This document shows, piece after piece, positions 32,879 to 40,967 of a stretch of DNA of 64,000 bases; the first letter of the stretch is position 1; the number at the start of each line of letters is the position of its first letter. The stretch is taken from positions 673,995-737,994 of the forward strand of contig NZ_JADMLG010000001.1 in assembly GCF_015674855.1 (NCBI RefSeq), written 5' to 3'. The notes beneath the pieces were generated by a model. It ran no database searches and was not told where the DNA came from. It was given only the letters and a program-made list of their open reading frames with translations. Source of the DNA: Nocardia bovistercoris. GTDB lineage: Bacteria; Actinomycetota; Actinomycetes; Mycobacteriales; Mycobacteriaceae. The position numbers and the translations under genes were made by a program.

Positions 32879-33825
32879 GCGAGACGACACTGGACTACAC
32901 CGGGCGGGTCGCCATCGTGACCGGTGCGGGACGCGGGATCGGGCGGGCATACGCCGAACTGCTGGCCGAGCGCGGCGCGAAGGTCGTCGTGAACGATCTC
33001 GGCGTGGCGATGGACGGGCACTCCGACGCCGAATCCCCCGCCATGGCCTGCGCCGAGGCCATCGTGGTCGGAGGCGGCACCGCGGTGCCGAACACCTCCG
33101 ACGTGACCACCGCCGAAGGCGCTCGGGCGCTGGTCGCGACCGCGATGGACACCTTCGGCGGGCTCGACATCGTGGTCAACAACGCGGGCATCTTCACCAA
33201 CGACGCGTTCCCTGAGATGGACGACGAACTGTTGCGCAGGCAGTTCGCGGTCCACATCGAAGGCTCGTTCCAGGTGACCCGCGCCGCATGGCCGCACTTG
33301 ACGGAAGCGGGCTACGGCCGGGTCGTGCTCACGACCTCGACCAGCGCGCTCGGCGCCGACAACACCGTCGCCTACGGCGTCGCGAAGGCGGCGGTGCTCG
33401 GACTCGGGCGCAGTCTCGCGCAGGTGGGTCGGAAATCGGGCATCAAGGTGAACATGGTCGCGCCGATGGCCTTCACCCGCATGATGATCGCCGGAATGGT
33501 CGACGCCGGGATCGAGGCGCCCGACGACATCGCCGACCGCGGCCCCGATCTGGTGGCGCCGCTCGTCGCCCTGCTCTGTCACGAAACCTGCCCGGTGAAC
33601 GGGGAGGTGTTCGTCAGCGGTCTGCGGCGCGTCGCGCGCATGTTCATCGGCGAGACGATCGGATACACCCATCCCGGCATCGACCTCACCCCGGAAATCG
33701 TGGCGCGCGAATGGGATTCGATCATGCGCACCGACGGGTTCCGGCTGCTGCCGGACACGATGCGCTGGAGCGTCATCAACGAGAAAGAACTCGCGAACAC
33801 CCCCTTGCTCGCACCGGGCATGTAG
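32875..33825 (+). CDS. SDR oxidoreductase, multifunctional-enzyme-2 type (HSD17B4-like)
   Basis: This 316-aa protein has TGAGRGIGRAYAELLAERGA, NDLGVAMDG, the adenine-site VVNNAGIF, STSTSALG and YGVAKAAVLGLGRSL. Length and the long C-terminal extension (RRVARMFIGETIGYTHPGIDLTPE) match the dehydrogenase part of peroxisomal multifunctional enzyme 2 and its actinobacterial relatives, which oxidise 3-hydroxyacyl-CoA. It is translationally coupled to the esterase. A broken thiolase gene follows 40 nt later, which would have completed the beta-oxidation turn. Confidence 0.92.
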   Translation: MSETTLDYTGRVAIVTGAGRGIGRAYAELLAERGAKVVVNDLGVAMDGHSDAESPAMACAEAIVVGGGTAVPNTSDVTTAEGARALVATAMDTFGGLDIVVNNAGIFTNDAFPEMDDELLRRQFAVHIEGSFQVTRAAWPHLTEAGYGRVVLTTSTSALGADNTVAYGVAKAAVLGLGRSLAQVGRKSGIKVNMVAPMAFTRMMIAGMVDAGIEAPDDIADRGPDLVAPLVALLCHETCPVNGEVFVSGLRRVARMFIGETIGYTHPGIDLTPEIVAREWDSIMRTDGFRLLPDTMRWSVINEKELANTPLLAPGM

Positions 33826-33865
33826 CACCGACGCGCCTGCGACACAGTCGGCGAATCGAGGAACA

Positions 33866-34368
33866 ATGAGACGCGGTCATCGTCAGCGCGGTCCGCACTC
33901 CCATCGGCACCGCGCGCAAGGGGGCGCTCGAGGACACCCCCGCCGAGGAACTCGCCACGTGCGGGAGCACGATCTCACCGCCCTCGGCCGGATCCGCGCC
34001 TGGTCCTCGGTCGGCGTCGACCCGAAATACATCGGCGACGGCGGTCCGGCCGCCATCGGCCCCGCCCTCGAGCGCGCCGGACTCACCCCCGCCGGACTCA
34101 CCCGGTCCGAGGTCACCCTCTGGGAGATCAACGAGGCATTCGCGTCGGTCCCGTCGCCGCGTGCCGTGAGCTCGGAATCGACGAGAGCATCGTCAACATA
34201 TACGGCAGCGGATGCAGCCTCGGCCACCCGATCGCCGCCAGCGGCGCCAGGATGCTCACCACCCTCACGCACGAATTGCGCCGCCGCAGCGGCGGTATCG
34301 GCGTCGCCACCATGTGCGCGGGCGACGGACAGGGCGGCGCCGTCGTCATCGAAGTCCGAGTGCGGCCT
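33866..34368 (+). pseudogene. Thiolase (acetyl-CoA acyltransferase) remnant
   Basis: Thiolase sequence is readable in pieces in shifting frames. From 33873 the N-terminal motif reads AVIVSAVRTPIGTARKGAL, one base out of frame with ATG 33866, which has GAGGAA upstream. From about 33960 the text jumps to the C-terminal domain (LGRIRAWSSVGVDPKYIG, WEINEAFASV). After another frame change near 34150 it continues ACRELGIDESIVNIYGSGC, then GHPIAASGARM and CAGDGQGG. Roughly 200 central residues, including the nucleophilic Cys region, are missing. The gene cannot make an active enzyme. It sits where the last enzyme of a beta-oxidation operon would be. Confidence 0.88.
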
Positions 34369-34393
34369 CCGAGAGCTCAGCGGCCACCGGGAG

Positions 34394-34526
34394 CTCGGCG
34401 GGGCACCAGCGGTTCGGCGGGGCACCAAAGGCTCGGCGGGGCACCAAAGGCTCGGCGGGGCACCAAAGGCTCGGCGGGGCACCAAAGGCTCGGCGGGGCA
34501 CCAGGAGCTCGGCGGGGCACCGGGAG
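34394..34526. repeat. 19-bp tandem repeat, seven units
   Basis: Units of CTCGGCGGGGCACCAAAGG start at 34394, 34413, 34432, 34451, 34470, 34489 and 34508; the middle ones are identical and the outer ones are slightly diverged. They directly abut one another, and 19 is not a multiple of 3. The array begins 25 nt after the thiolase remnant and ends at the stop codon of the opposing SnoaL-like gene. Confidence 0.9.
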
Positions 34527-34527
34527 A

Positions 34528-34947
34528 TCAGGGCTCGGTGGCCCAGGCGCCCTCGTCGTTCATGAACCGGGTCTCCATCCGGGTGATCGTCCAGCTCTCG
34601 TCCTCGCCCCTGAGCATCCGCACGTCGTAGCAGGCGAGTCGATGCGGGGCCCGGTCGGCCGGGAAGAACACCAGTTGCATGGTGACGTCGACGCCGTCCG
34701 GGCGCGGCGTCACCGTGGCACGTCCGGCCAGGTGCACGCCCTTGGGCGCCGAGGCGAACATGCGGCGGATCCGCGCGCGGCCCGCGAACACCCGACCGTA
34801 GGTCACGAACTCGGCGTCTTCGGCGAACAAGGCCGCCGCACCGTCGACATCGTCGAGATCCAGGCGCAGCGCGTAGGCCGAGAGCACATCGTCGACGGCT
34901 CGGCGGTCCTCGATGGTGAGCGCGAGCCGATCACGGGACTCAGGCAC
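34528..34947 (-). CDS. SnoaL/NTF2-like protein
   Basis: This 139-aa protein has the motifs AVDDVLSAYALRLDLDDVDGAAALF, cut short here as AVDDVLSAY, then DLDDVDGAAALFAEDAEF, FAGRARIRRMFA, and strands ending WTITRMETRFMND. The fold is the cone-shaped SnoaL/NTF2 type, used by small isomerases, hydratases and dehydratases. Its start overlaps the 3' end of the enoyl-CoA hydratase gene by 8 nt, repeating the hydratase-SnoaL pairing seen at 22875-24070. The reaction is not evident. Confidence 0.85.
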   Translation of the reverse strand: MPESRDRLALTIEDRRAVDDVLSAYALRLDLDDVDGAAALFAEDAEFVTYGRVFAGRARIRRMFASAPKGVHLAGRATVTPRPDGVDVTMQLVFFPADRAPHRLACYDVRMLRGEDESWTITRMETRFMNDEGAWATEP

Positions 34948-35716
34948 GGGAGCGGCCGATCATCGCGGTGAGGTTGCGCTGGAAGGCCGGCTCGTCGAAC
35001 GAATTCGTCTCGGCGGCGAGGATATCGTCGAGGGCCGCGTCGATGCGCGCCACCAACGGCTGATTGAGCACCCTGCGCGTCTCCCGCAACGCCTGCGGCG
35101 GCAGGTTCGCCAGTTTTCGCGCCAGCTTCTTCGCCTCAGCCACGGCCTCGCCGGGGGCGACCACTCGATTCGCGAGACCGAACGAGAACGCTTCGTGCGC
35201 CGCGATCCTGCCGCCGAGCAACAGCCATTCCTTGGCGCGCTGCACACCCATGTTCAACGGCCAGGTGAGCGCGCCGCCGTCACCGGCGACCAGTCCGAGC
35301 GAAACGTGCGGATCGGCGAAGTACGCGTCCTCGGTCATCACGACCAGATCCGACAGGGAGGCCAGACTGCATCCGAGTCCGACGGCGGGGCCGTTCACGG
35401 CCGAGACGATCGGCACCGGGAGTCCGGTCATATCGCGCACCAACATGGCCGCCTCGGCCATGATCCGCGCGCGCAGGTCGAGATCGCGGGTCATCCGGTC
35501 GAGCAGCGGCAGATCCCCGCCCGCGGAGAACGCCTTGCCCGCTCCGGTGAGCACGACCGCGCGCAGGTCCGAACGCGTGGCCAGTTCACTCCACACGGCG
35601 GCGATGGCGCCGTGCAGCTCTTCGTTCGCCGCGTTCAGCGCGTCGGGACGGTTCAGCGTGACCAGTCCGACACCGTCGTCGTCCTGTTCGATCAGCAGGA
35701 CAGAACCTGCGGCCAT
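34940..35716 (-). CDS. Enoyl-CoA hydratase/isomerase family protein
   Basis: This 258-aa crotonase has FSAGGDLPLLDR and NGPAVGLGCSLASLSDLVV (oxyanion hole). VSLGLVAGDGGALTWP stands where hydratases usually carry a catalytic Glu; here that position is Asp or Gly, so isomerase-type or altered chemistry is possible. ATG 35716 follows a good GGAGGT site. A 22-bp inverted repeat (35753-35774) stands 37 nt upstream, between this gene and the TetR stop. The gene order is TetR-echA-SnoaL on the complement. Confidence 0.92.
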   Translation of the reverse strand: MAAGSVLLIEQDDDGVGLVTLNRPDALNAANEELHGAIAAVWSELATRSDLRAVVLTGAGKAFSAGGDLPLLDRMTRDLDLRARIMAEAAMLVRDMTGLPVPIVSAVNGPAVGLGCSLASLSDLVVMTEDAYFADPHVSLGLVAGDGGALTWPLNMGVQRAKEWLLLGGRIAAHEAFSFGLANRVVAPGEAVAEAKKLARKLANLPPQALRETRRVLNQPLVARIDAALDDILAAETNSFDEPAFQRNLTAMIGRSRA

Positions 35717-35752
35717 GGGCACCTCCTCGCACCGGACATCAGCCTGCCAGAA

Positions 35753-35774
35753 ATTATTGGTCGACGTCAATAAT
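35753..35774. promoter_or_regulatory. AT-rich palindromic operator before echA
   Basis: ATTATTG (35753-35759) and CAATAAT (35768-35774) are perfect arms around GTCGACGT. The sequence differs from the TGAAC motif used elsewhere in the island. Its place between the tetR stop and the echA start suggests it is the site of the TetR protein encoded at 35779. Confidence 0.55.
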
Positions 35775-35778
35775 GAAA

Positions 35779-36423
35779 TTATGAGCCCGCGCTCGGACGC
35801 TTCGCCCGCACGACGTCCCCGTCGAGGCCGAGCGAATTCGCCCACAGCAAGGTCAATTGCTCCACGGCCACCTCGAGGTCGTAGGAGCCGCCGCCGATGA
35901 ACATGTTCTCGGCGAACCTCGCCACCATTCCCCCCAATGCCAATGCCGCATAACGCTTGTCGATCCGCTGGTCCGCTGAGCCTTCGGCCTGCAGCCGCGC
36001 GATCGCCGATTCCAGGCGGACGCCGAGATAGTCGTCGCGCTTGGTCCGCACCGCGCGCACGTCGTCGTCGTATCGGCTGACCTCCTCGATCACCCGCATG
36101 ATCTTGGCTTCGCGCCGATAGGCGAGCAGATACGAACGATTGGCCGCACGGATCCGGTCCACCGGGCTGCCCCTGTGCTCGCTGTCGTGCCCGATATCGT
36201 CCATCGACACCAGCCGAACCTCGACCTCTTCGGCGATCTCACGGAACAGCGATTCCTTGGAGTCGAAGTAGTGGTAGAACGACCCGTGCGACACCTCGGC
36301 ACGCGCGGCGATATCGGTGATCCTGGCCTGGAGGAACCCGTCTCGTTCGAAGACCTCCTTACCCGCCTCGAGCAGACGGGCGCGAGTACGGCGGCCCTTC
36401 GCCGAACGCGGCGCGGAATCCAT
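35779..36423 (-). CDS. TetR-family regulator
   Basis: This 214-aa protein starts at ATG 36423 with GAGAGGAGAG upstream; a start at 36531 would add 36 residues without a ribosome site. HTH: ITDIAARAEVSHGSFYHYFD, then SKESLFREIAEE. The ligand domain is of the type often fused to fatty-acyl-CoA or hydrophobic ligands. It is the first gene of TetR-echA-SnoaL and probably regulates that pair through the palindrome at 35753. Confidence 0.92.
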   Translation of the reverse strand: MDSAPRSAKGRRTRARLLEAGKEVFERDGFLQARITDIAARAEVSHGSFYHYFDSKESLFREIAEEVEVRLVSMDDIGHDSEHRGSPVDRIRAANRSYLLAYRREAKIMRVIEEVSRYDDDVRAVRTKRDDYLGVRLESAIARLQAEGSADQRIDKRYAALALGGMVARFAENMFIGGGSYDLEVAVEQLTLLWANSLGLDGDVVRAKRPSAGS

Positions 36424-36711
36424 CTGAACTCTCCTCTCCGGCATGTGCCCGACCGGACACGCCGATCCGCAGCGTAGCGATTGTCTCGCCCATCGCCACA
36501 TCACCGCGTCGCGTCCGACCCCGGCGGGCATACCACCCTGTTCGGCCGAGCCGCGTAGGCGACCGACTCGCCCGAGCCGCGCCGCGCCGAACCGACCGCG
36601 AGCGCGACGATGTGAACACGACCGCGCGCAGGCGAACTCATTCCTCGCTGCCGCCGACCAGGGCGGCCGATGGCACCCGCACCGAGCCGAACGCCGCGAC
36701 CGGTCGGCCCG

Positions 36712-37128
36712 CTAGACGGACGACGCCCGCGAAGAGATCTGCTGCACTGCCCAACTGTTGCCGTCCGGATCCTCGAAGAAGACGAACCCGACGTTGTCGA
36801 GAGGATCCGGTGTCGGCGAGGGATTCTCCCCCAGCACCTGGACCTCGGTGACCGCCACGCCACGCGCCACCAACTCCTCGTGCGCCCGCTTGATATCGGG
36901 CACCACCAGTTGCAGCCCCTTCACCGAACCGGGTTCCATCTTCGGAACCGCACCCGCACCGATGACGATGGAGCAGCCGGAGCCCGGCGGCGTCAACTGC
37001 ACGATACGAACACCTTCGCCCGCCCGCGTGTCGTGATCAACGACGAATCCCAATTGCTCACTGTAGAAAACCTTCGCCCGATCGATATCCGACACGGGGA
37101 CGATGACGACCTCGAGAGTCCAGTTCAC
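36712..37128 (-). CDS. VOC-superfamily (glyoxalase/bleomycin-resistance-like) protein
   Basis: This 138-aa protein starts at GTG 37128 (VNWTLEVVIVPVSDIDRAKV) behind GGAAGGA. It has two beta-alpha-beta-beta-beta modules: YSEQLGFVVDHDT, then GLQLVVPDIKRAHEELVARG and the C-terminal FFEDPDGNSWAVQQ. The metal-binding pattern (His/Glu) is incomplete by eye; Glu in FFEDPDGN is present. Such proteins are lyases, dioxygenases or binding proteins. It is a single gene; the function is unknown. Confidence 0.88.
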   Translation of the reverse strand: MNWTLEVVIVPVSDIDRAKVFYSEQLGFVVDHDTRAGEGVRIVQLTPPGSGCSIVIGAGAVPKMEPGSVKGLQLVVPDIKRAHEELVARGVAVTEVQVLGENPSPTPDPLDNVGFVFFEDPDGNSWAVQQISSRASSV

Positions 37129-37430
37129 GACACTTCCTTCCGAAGGGGTACGGGCTCGCCGGTGCAGACGGCCCGACGCGCGCGAACTCATCGTGCACCG
37201 ATCGCAGCCAAGATGTCGGCCGGACTCGCGAGGCTGTCACGGTCGGAGGGGGCCCACGGCAATCTTACGCCGCACCGTCGCGCCGACCGGAGAATGTCTG
37301 CGACACACCACGGCTGCACGAATCTTTCTTCGTACCTACGCAATACGGGAACGCCGGGTGCGGCGGGTGGCGTTATTCCTGGTAAGGGGCCGGGCACGGT
37401 TTCCGGGGATTCGGAAAGGACGTGGTTGTC
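37129..37430. other. Intergenic gap before the hydrophobic peptide gene
   Basis: This 302-bp gap between the divergent VOC gene and the small peptide gene must contain both promoters. Apart from the GGAAAGGA ribosome site before 37431, I saw no hairpin, repeat or credible frame. Confidence 0.4.
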
Positions 37431-37622
37431 ATGAGTCTTCAATTCGGCGGTAGAGCGTTAACCGGGGCTGCCGGTATGGTCGCGGCGCCGGTGGCCGTGG
37501 CGGCGGCGCCCGTCGTCATCCCGGCGGCGGTGGCTGCCGCGCCTATTGTGGCGGCGGCTGCCGCCGGTGCCGCCGTCGGCGCATTGATCGGCAAGGCGAT
37601 CACCACTTTGATCGACAGCTAG
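37431..37622 (+). CDS. Small alanine-rich hydrophobic protein
   Basis: This 63-aa protein starts at ATG 37431 (GTG 37422 possible) after GGAAAGGA. After a short polar N-terminus (MSLQFGGRALTG) nearly everything is Ala, Val, Ile, Pro and Gly: VAAPVAVAAAPVV, PAAVAAAPIVAAAAAG, then GAAVGALIGKAITTLIDS. It is long enough for two membrane-spanning or surface-seeking helices with small-residue packing. There is no cleavage site or lipobox. It is convergent with the STAND NTPase gene, 44 nt from its stop. Such peptides are found as holins, toxins or membrane-associated effectors; that role here is only a guess. Confidence 0.6.
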   Translation: MSLQFGGRALTGAAGMVAAPVAVAAAPVVIPAAVAAAPIVAAAAAGAAVGALIGKAITTLIDS

Positions 37623-37665
37623 CACAAAAGACCTCCGGAACGCGACATTGTCCGTAGCGGTCGTA

Positions 37666-40212
37666 TCACCCTTGCGATGATGTCGCGTTGTGGAGGCTCT
37701 CTATAAATTCTTGAATTTCCTGCCTGGCCGTGGCTGTGGCCTGTGGCAGCGTCTCCGGAGGCAGGTCGAGCAGCCAGCGAAAGCCATCGGTCACGACGAC
37801 AGCCGCTTCATCGAATCGACCCACTTCTCGATACCAGTGGGACAGCTTCCAGGTGCTCTGTCGAGCCATGAGCGTTGTCGGCTCGATTCGGGTCACTTCC
37901 CACACCGACGTACGCATGCGACGAATAGCCTCGTCGTGGCGAGCGCGTTGCCAATCGATTTCGGCCGCCAGATAGGCGAGCAGGATTCTGTTCTCCCCTT
38001 TGGCCAGCCAGTGTTCGGATGCTTCTTGCATGAGCCGCCGCGAGGCACGCTCGGCCAGACGCGCGTAACCGGCTTCGACGTAGGTGGACAGCACCACCAA
38101 TCGGAGATCGAGTACCGCCGCGCGCGCCTGGATACCTCGGCGGGTGCGCGCCTGAATCACCTGTCCGGCAATATGATTCAATCGGATGATATCCAGTGCT
38201 CGCCGCAGACGTCGCCAATGGCCGGATAACGAAGCGTCGTTGACGCGCGCACGGTACACCATCACCCGCGCGGCCAGCAGGTCGAGATGTCGCGAGTGGT
38301 CCGCGGGAGCGGCCTCGATGCCCGCGCGAATCAATTCATCGGCCGCACGCCAGTCGCCTCGGAGAGCAAGAAGCCAGGCGAGATTGGCGCGGGCGAGAAG
38401 TGTATCGGGATGGTCTCCTCCCAGTTCACCGAGCCTCTCCGCGAGCACCTTCCGATATATGGCCTCGATCTGAATGGGCTCTCCGAAAAGAACGACGGAA
38501 TCGTTCGGATCGTTGGTCAGATCGAACCGCAATGTCGCCAGGTCGGCGATCATCATCCAGCCCAGCCGGTTCGGGGGAATCCATCGACTCAGCTGACCTT
38601 CGGCAGCCTGTCGCACGAGGGGGTATCCGCGCTCGCCATCGCCGCGTTCACACAAGAGATGGCCGAGATCCGCCTGCGTCCGCCACCGGTCCTGGTCGTC
38701 GTCTCCGAGTATTCGGACCGCTCGTTCACAGGTCTCGGTCGCGAAATTCACCGCAGTGTCGTCGAGCTGACCCGAAAGTCGAAGTGCGTCGGCCTTCTCG
38801 ATCGCTATCCGGACAGCCAAATGCTCGTTGCGAGGCCGAACGATACGCATGGCTTGGTCCAGCGCATCAACCGCCGCACGCCCCTCCGCGTTTTCGATGA
38901 AGTACACACCCAATCTCCGCAACGATTCGGCGGCGATATCGTTGTACGGGATGCCGGAGCGTTGGGCGGTGGCGATCACATGTGGCGCAAGTCGATCGTA
39001 GACCGCACGTGCGCTCCGGTCGTCAGTGGACGGTGGCAGACTTGCCGCGATAACGGCCGTGCTCACCTCGGCCCAATCCCGACGTTGGCTGTCGCTCATC
39101 TGTTCGCGGGCCACATCCGCCAGCAGTTGATGAAGTCCGATAGCGTGACCGTCGGTGAAATCGAAGGAGAACTTCTTCAACTCACTGGCGACATCAGTGC
39201 GCTCGTCCGCATCCGTCAGCAACGTCCGCAACGGCTCCGTTGTACTATCCGCCACGCGCAGATCATCGTAGGAGAGCCGCTGCGGCGCGAGAAAACAGGC
39301 GAAATGGAGCAGCGCCAGTCCACGCGGGCTGGTTTCGGCCAGTCCGGCGATGTGAGCTCGCCACACGATGCGAACCTGATCCCGGTATGTCGTCGGTTTC
39401 GCCGAGAGAACCAGGGCACTCGTCCTCGCCAGACGGCGGGTGTATTGGTCGGCGGTCAGCTGACCGCTGGAAATCGCGTTTGCGACCTCACGCAGCACGA
39501 TGGGCAGGCAGGAGATCTCGGCCGTCGCCGGGTCGACAAGCCCGATGATCTCTGTCAGGTTCGCCGCTTGCGCGGCGGCGAGGCCACCGTAAGCGGACAA
39601 GAAGTCCGCGGACTTGCGACCGTCGAATCCCTGTACCTCCACGAATGCCGTGGAATGTGTTCGCCATTCGATATTCGTCGAGGTCACCAACACATGTCCG
39701 GTTTCGCTCGCGGGCAATACGTCGAGGACATCTTGCGGTCGGTTCGCATTGTCGAAAACGAGCAGCCAACCGTCACGAGCCGCCAAGGCCTCGCGAACGG
39801 CCTCGCTCGGGGACTGTCCGTCATCGACGGTCACCCGGAGCAGACGCGCGAGTTGACCCAGTTGCACGTCGAAACCGATAGTGCCGCCGATCAATACGCA
39901 GATGCACCGATAGTTCCGCCGCATTTGCGCGAAAGAGAGGGCGAGGTGGGTCTTGCCCGTTCCTTGACCTCCGATCAATGCCACGATCGGCCTGCGCCGA
40001 GTTCGCCTGGCGGGCAACGCGGCATCGAGACGCCGCAACTCGTCCGCACGCCCCCACGCCTCTCGGCTCGGACGCAAACCATTCCAGCTGACGACTCGCG
40101 GTCCGCGTCGCCACGACCCGCGTCCGCCGGGCCGCGCACGGTTACCGTTGATGATCAGGTCGCGGCCGATCGAGCTGCCTTCGATCCGTATTCCAGCCCC
40201 GGACGATTTCAG
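37666..40212 (-). CDS. STAND (NB-ARC-like) NTPase with TPR region
   Basis: With a CTG start at 40212 this is an 848-aa protein. It opens with a beta-repeat segment, GIRIEGSSIGRDLIINGN, then the P-loop GGQGTGKT (~81-88), Walker B WLLVFDNAN (~149-157), sensor VLVTSTN and LPIVLREVANAI, the STAND arrangement. From ~350 to the end it is helical TPR-like repeats (GRAAVDALDQAM, GDHPDTLLARANLAWLLALRGDWRAA in part). The frame has no ATG or GTG near the N-terminus. TTG 40077 is the next option but lacks a ribosome site and drops the beta segment. The upstream effector-associated gene ends inside this frame, so a frameshifted single gene is likely. It is a signalling or conflict switch by family. Confidence 0.82.
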   Translation of the reverse strand: MKSSGAGIRIEGSSIGRDLIINGNRARPGGRGSWRRGPRVVSWNGLRPSREAWGRADELRRLDAALPARRTRRRPIVALIGGQGTGKTHLALSFAQMRRNYRCICVLIGGTIGFDVQLGQLARLLRVTVDDGQSPSEAVREALAARDGWLLVFDNANRPQDVLDVLPASETGHVLVTSTNIEWRTHSTAFVEVQGFDGRKSADFLSAYGGLAAAQAANLTEIIGLVDPATAEISCLPIVLREVANAISSGQLTADQYTRRLARTSALVLSAKPTTYRDQVRIVWRAHIAGLAETSPRGLALLHFACFLAPQRLSYDDLRVADSTTEPLRTLLTDADERTDVASELKKFSFDFTDGHAIGLHQLLADVAREQMSDSQRRDWAEVSTAVIAASLPPSTDDRSARAVYDRLAPHVIATAQRSGIPYNDIAAESLRRLGVYFIENAEGRAAVDALDQAMRIVRPRNEHLAVRIAIEKADALRLSGQLDDTAVNFATETCERAVRILGDDDQDRWRTQADLGHLLCERGDGERGYPLVRQAAEGQLSRWIPPNRLGWMMIADLATLRFDLTNDPNDSVVLFGEPIQIEAIYRKVLAERLGELGGDHPDTLLARANLAWLLALRGDWRAADELIRAGIEAAPADHSRHLDLLAARVMVYRARVNDASLSGHWRRLRRALDIIRLNHIAGQVIQARTRRGIQARAAVLDLRLVVLSTYVEAGYARLAERASRRLMQEASEHWLAKGENRILLAYLAAEIDWQRARHDEAIRRMRTSVWEVTRIEPTTLMARQSTWKLSHWYREVGRFDEAAVVVTDGFRWLLDLPPETLPQATATARQEIQEFIESLHNATSSQG

Positions 40213-40229
40213 CGCGGACCGCTCCCGGT

Positions 40230-40694
40230 CTACGGCCGCGCCATCGGAGGGGGAGGCGACTCCCGACCCGAGCGGACCCCGCCGATCTCGAGGGATCCAT
40301 CGACGCTGGTATCGACCGCGACCACTCCTGGGCCCACGGCTGCGACATCGGTGATCCGCACCGCACCCGCACGCACCTTGTGCAGCGAAACACCAATCGC
40401 TCCGGCAATGTCCGGGAAATGTCGCGCCAGCACTCCGGACAGATGGTCGGCGGCGTCGGTCAATTCCACATCGGCTGCGGCCGCAGTGGAGCGAAGGCTC
40501 TCGATCAGCGCGGCACGGGAGGTCCACGAGCGGGGATCCGCTTCGACAGCGGTCAGATCCACACCGGCGTACCGTTCGGATATCAACGTCCGCACAGCGT
40601 GATACGCGGTGGAAAAGCCGTGCTGTTCCACACCGGTCGCTGTCGCGGCAGCGCCCGCCGCGATGGCCGCCGCTATCGACTCCGCCGGATCCAT
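40230..40694 (-). CDS. Effector-associated-domain-like protein upstream of the STAND gene
   Basis: This 154-aa protein starts at ATG 40694 (MDPAESIAAAIAAGAAA) with GGGAGGACGTG upstream. An N-terminal helical domain is followed by short strands VRITDVAAVGPGVVAVD and GSLEIGGVRSG, the same arrangement as the protein at 1696. It then ends in RESPPPPMARP, which looks like out-of-frame sequence. At a G5 tract (40249-40253) a one-base shift moves from this frame into the STAND NTPase frame, whose text continues with another beta-repeat. So this is either the N-terminal domain of a broken or programmed-frameshift EAD-STAND protein or a separate partner. Confidence 0.75.
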   Translation of the reverse strand: MDPAESIAAAIAAGAAATATGVEQHGFSTAYHAVRTLISERYAGVDLTAVEADPRSWTSRAALIESLRSTAAAADVELTDAADHLSGVLARHFPDIAGAIGVSLHKVRAGAVRITDVAAVGPGVVAVDTSVDGSLEIGGVRSGRESPPPPMARP

Positions 40695-40967
40695 CACGTC
40701 CTCCCGAGACCGAGCCACACGGTTCCCCGTGCGGAAATGAACCAATGAGACAGTTGTTCCGAACAACCGGCAGCAAGACACGACCGGGAGGTCGGACCGA
40801 TACTCCTCGCGGAAACCTTCCGTGACATGCGTAGCGCCCTACTCGTTTCCGGCGGATCGGCACCGGCCTCGCGGGCAAGACCGCAGGCCACCACGACCGC
40901 CGACCGAAGCTACGCGTGCCCCACGCTCCAAGGCGTAGCCGTACCCCCTGATCTCGCCTGCGGTCCG

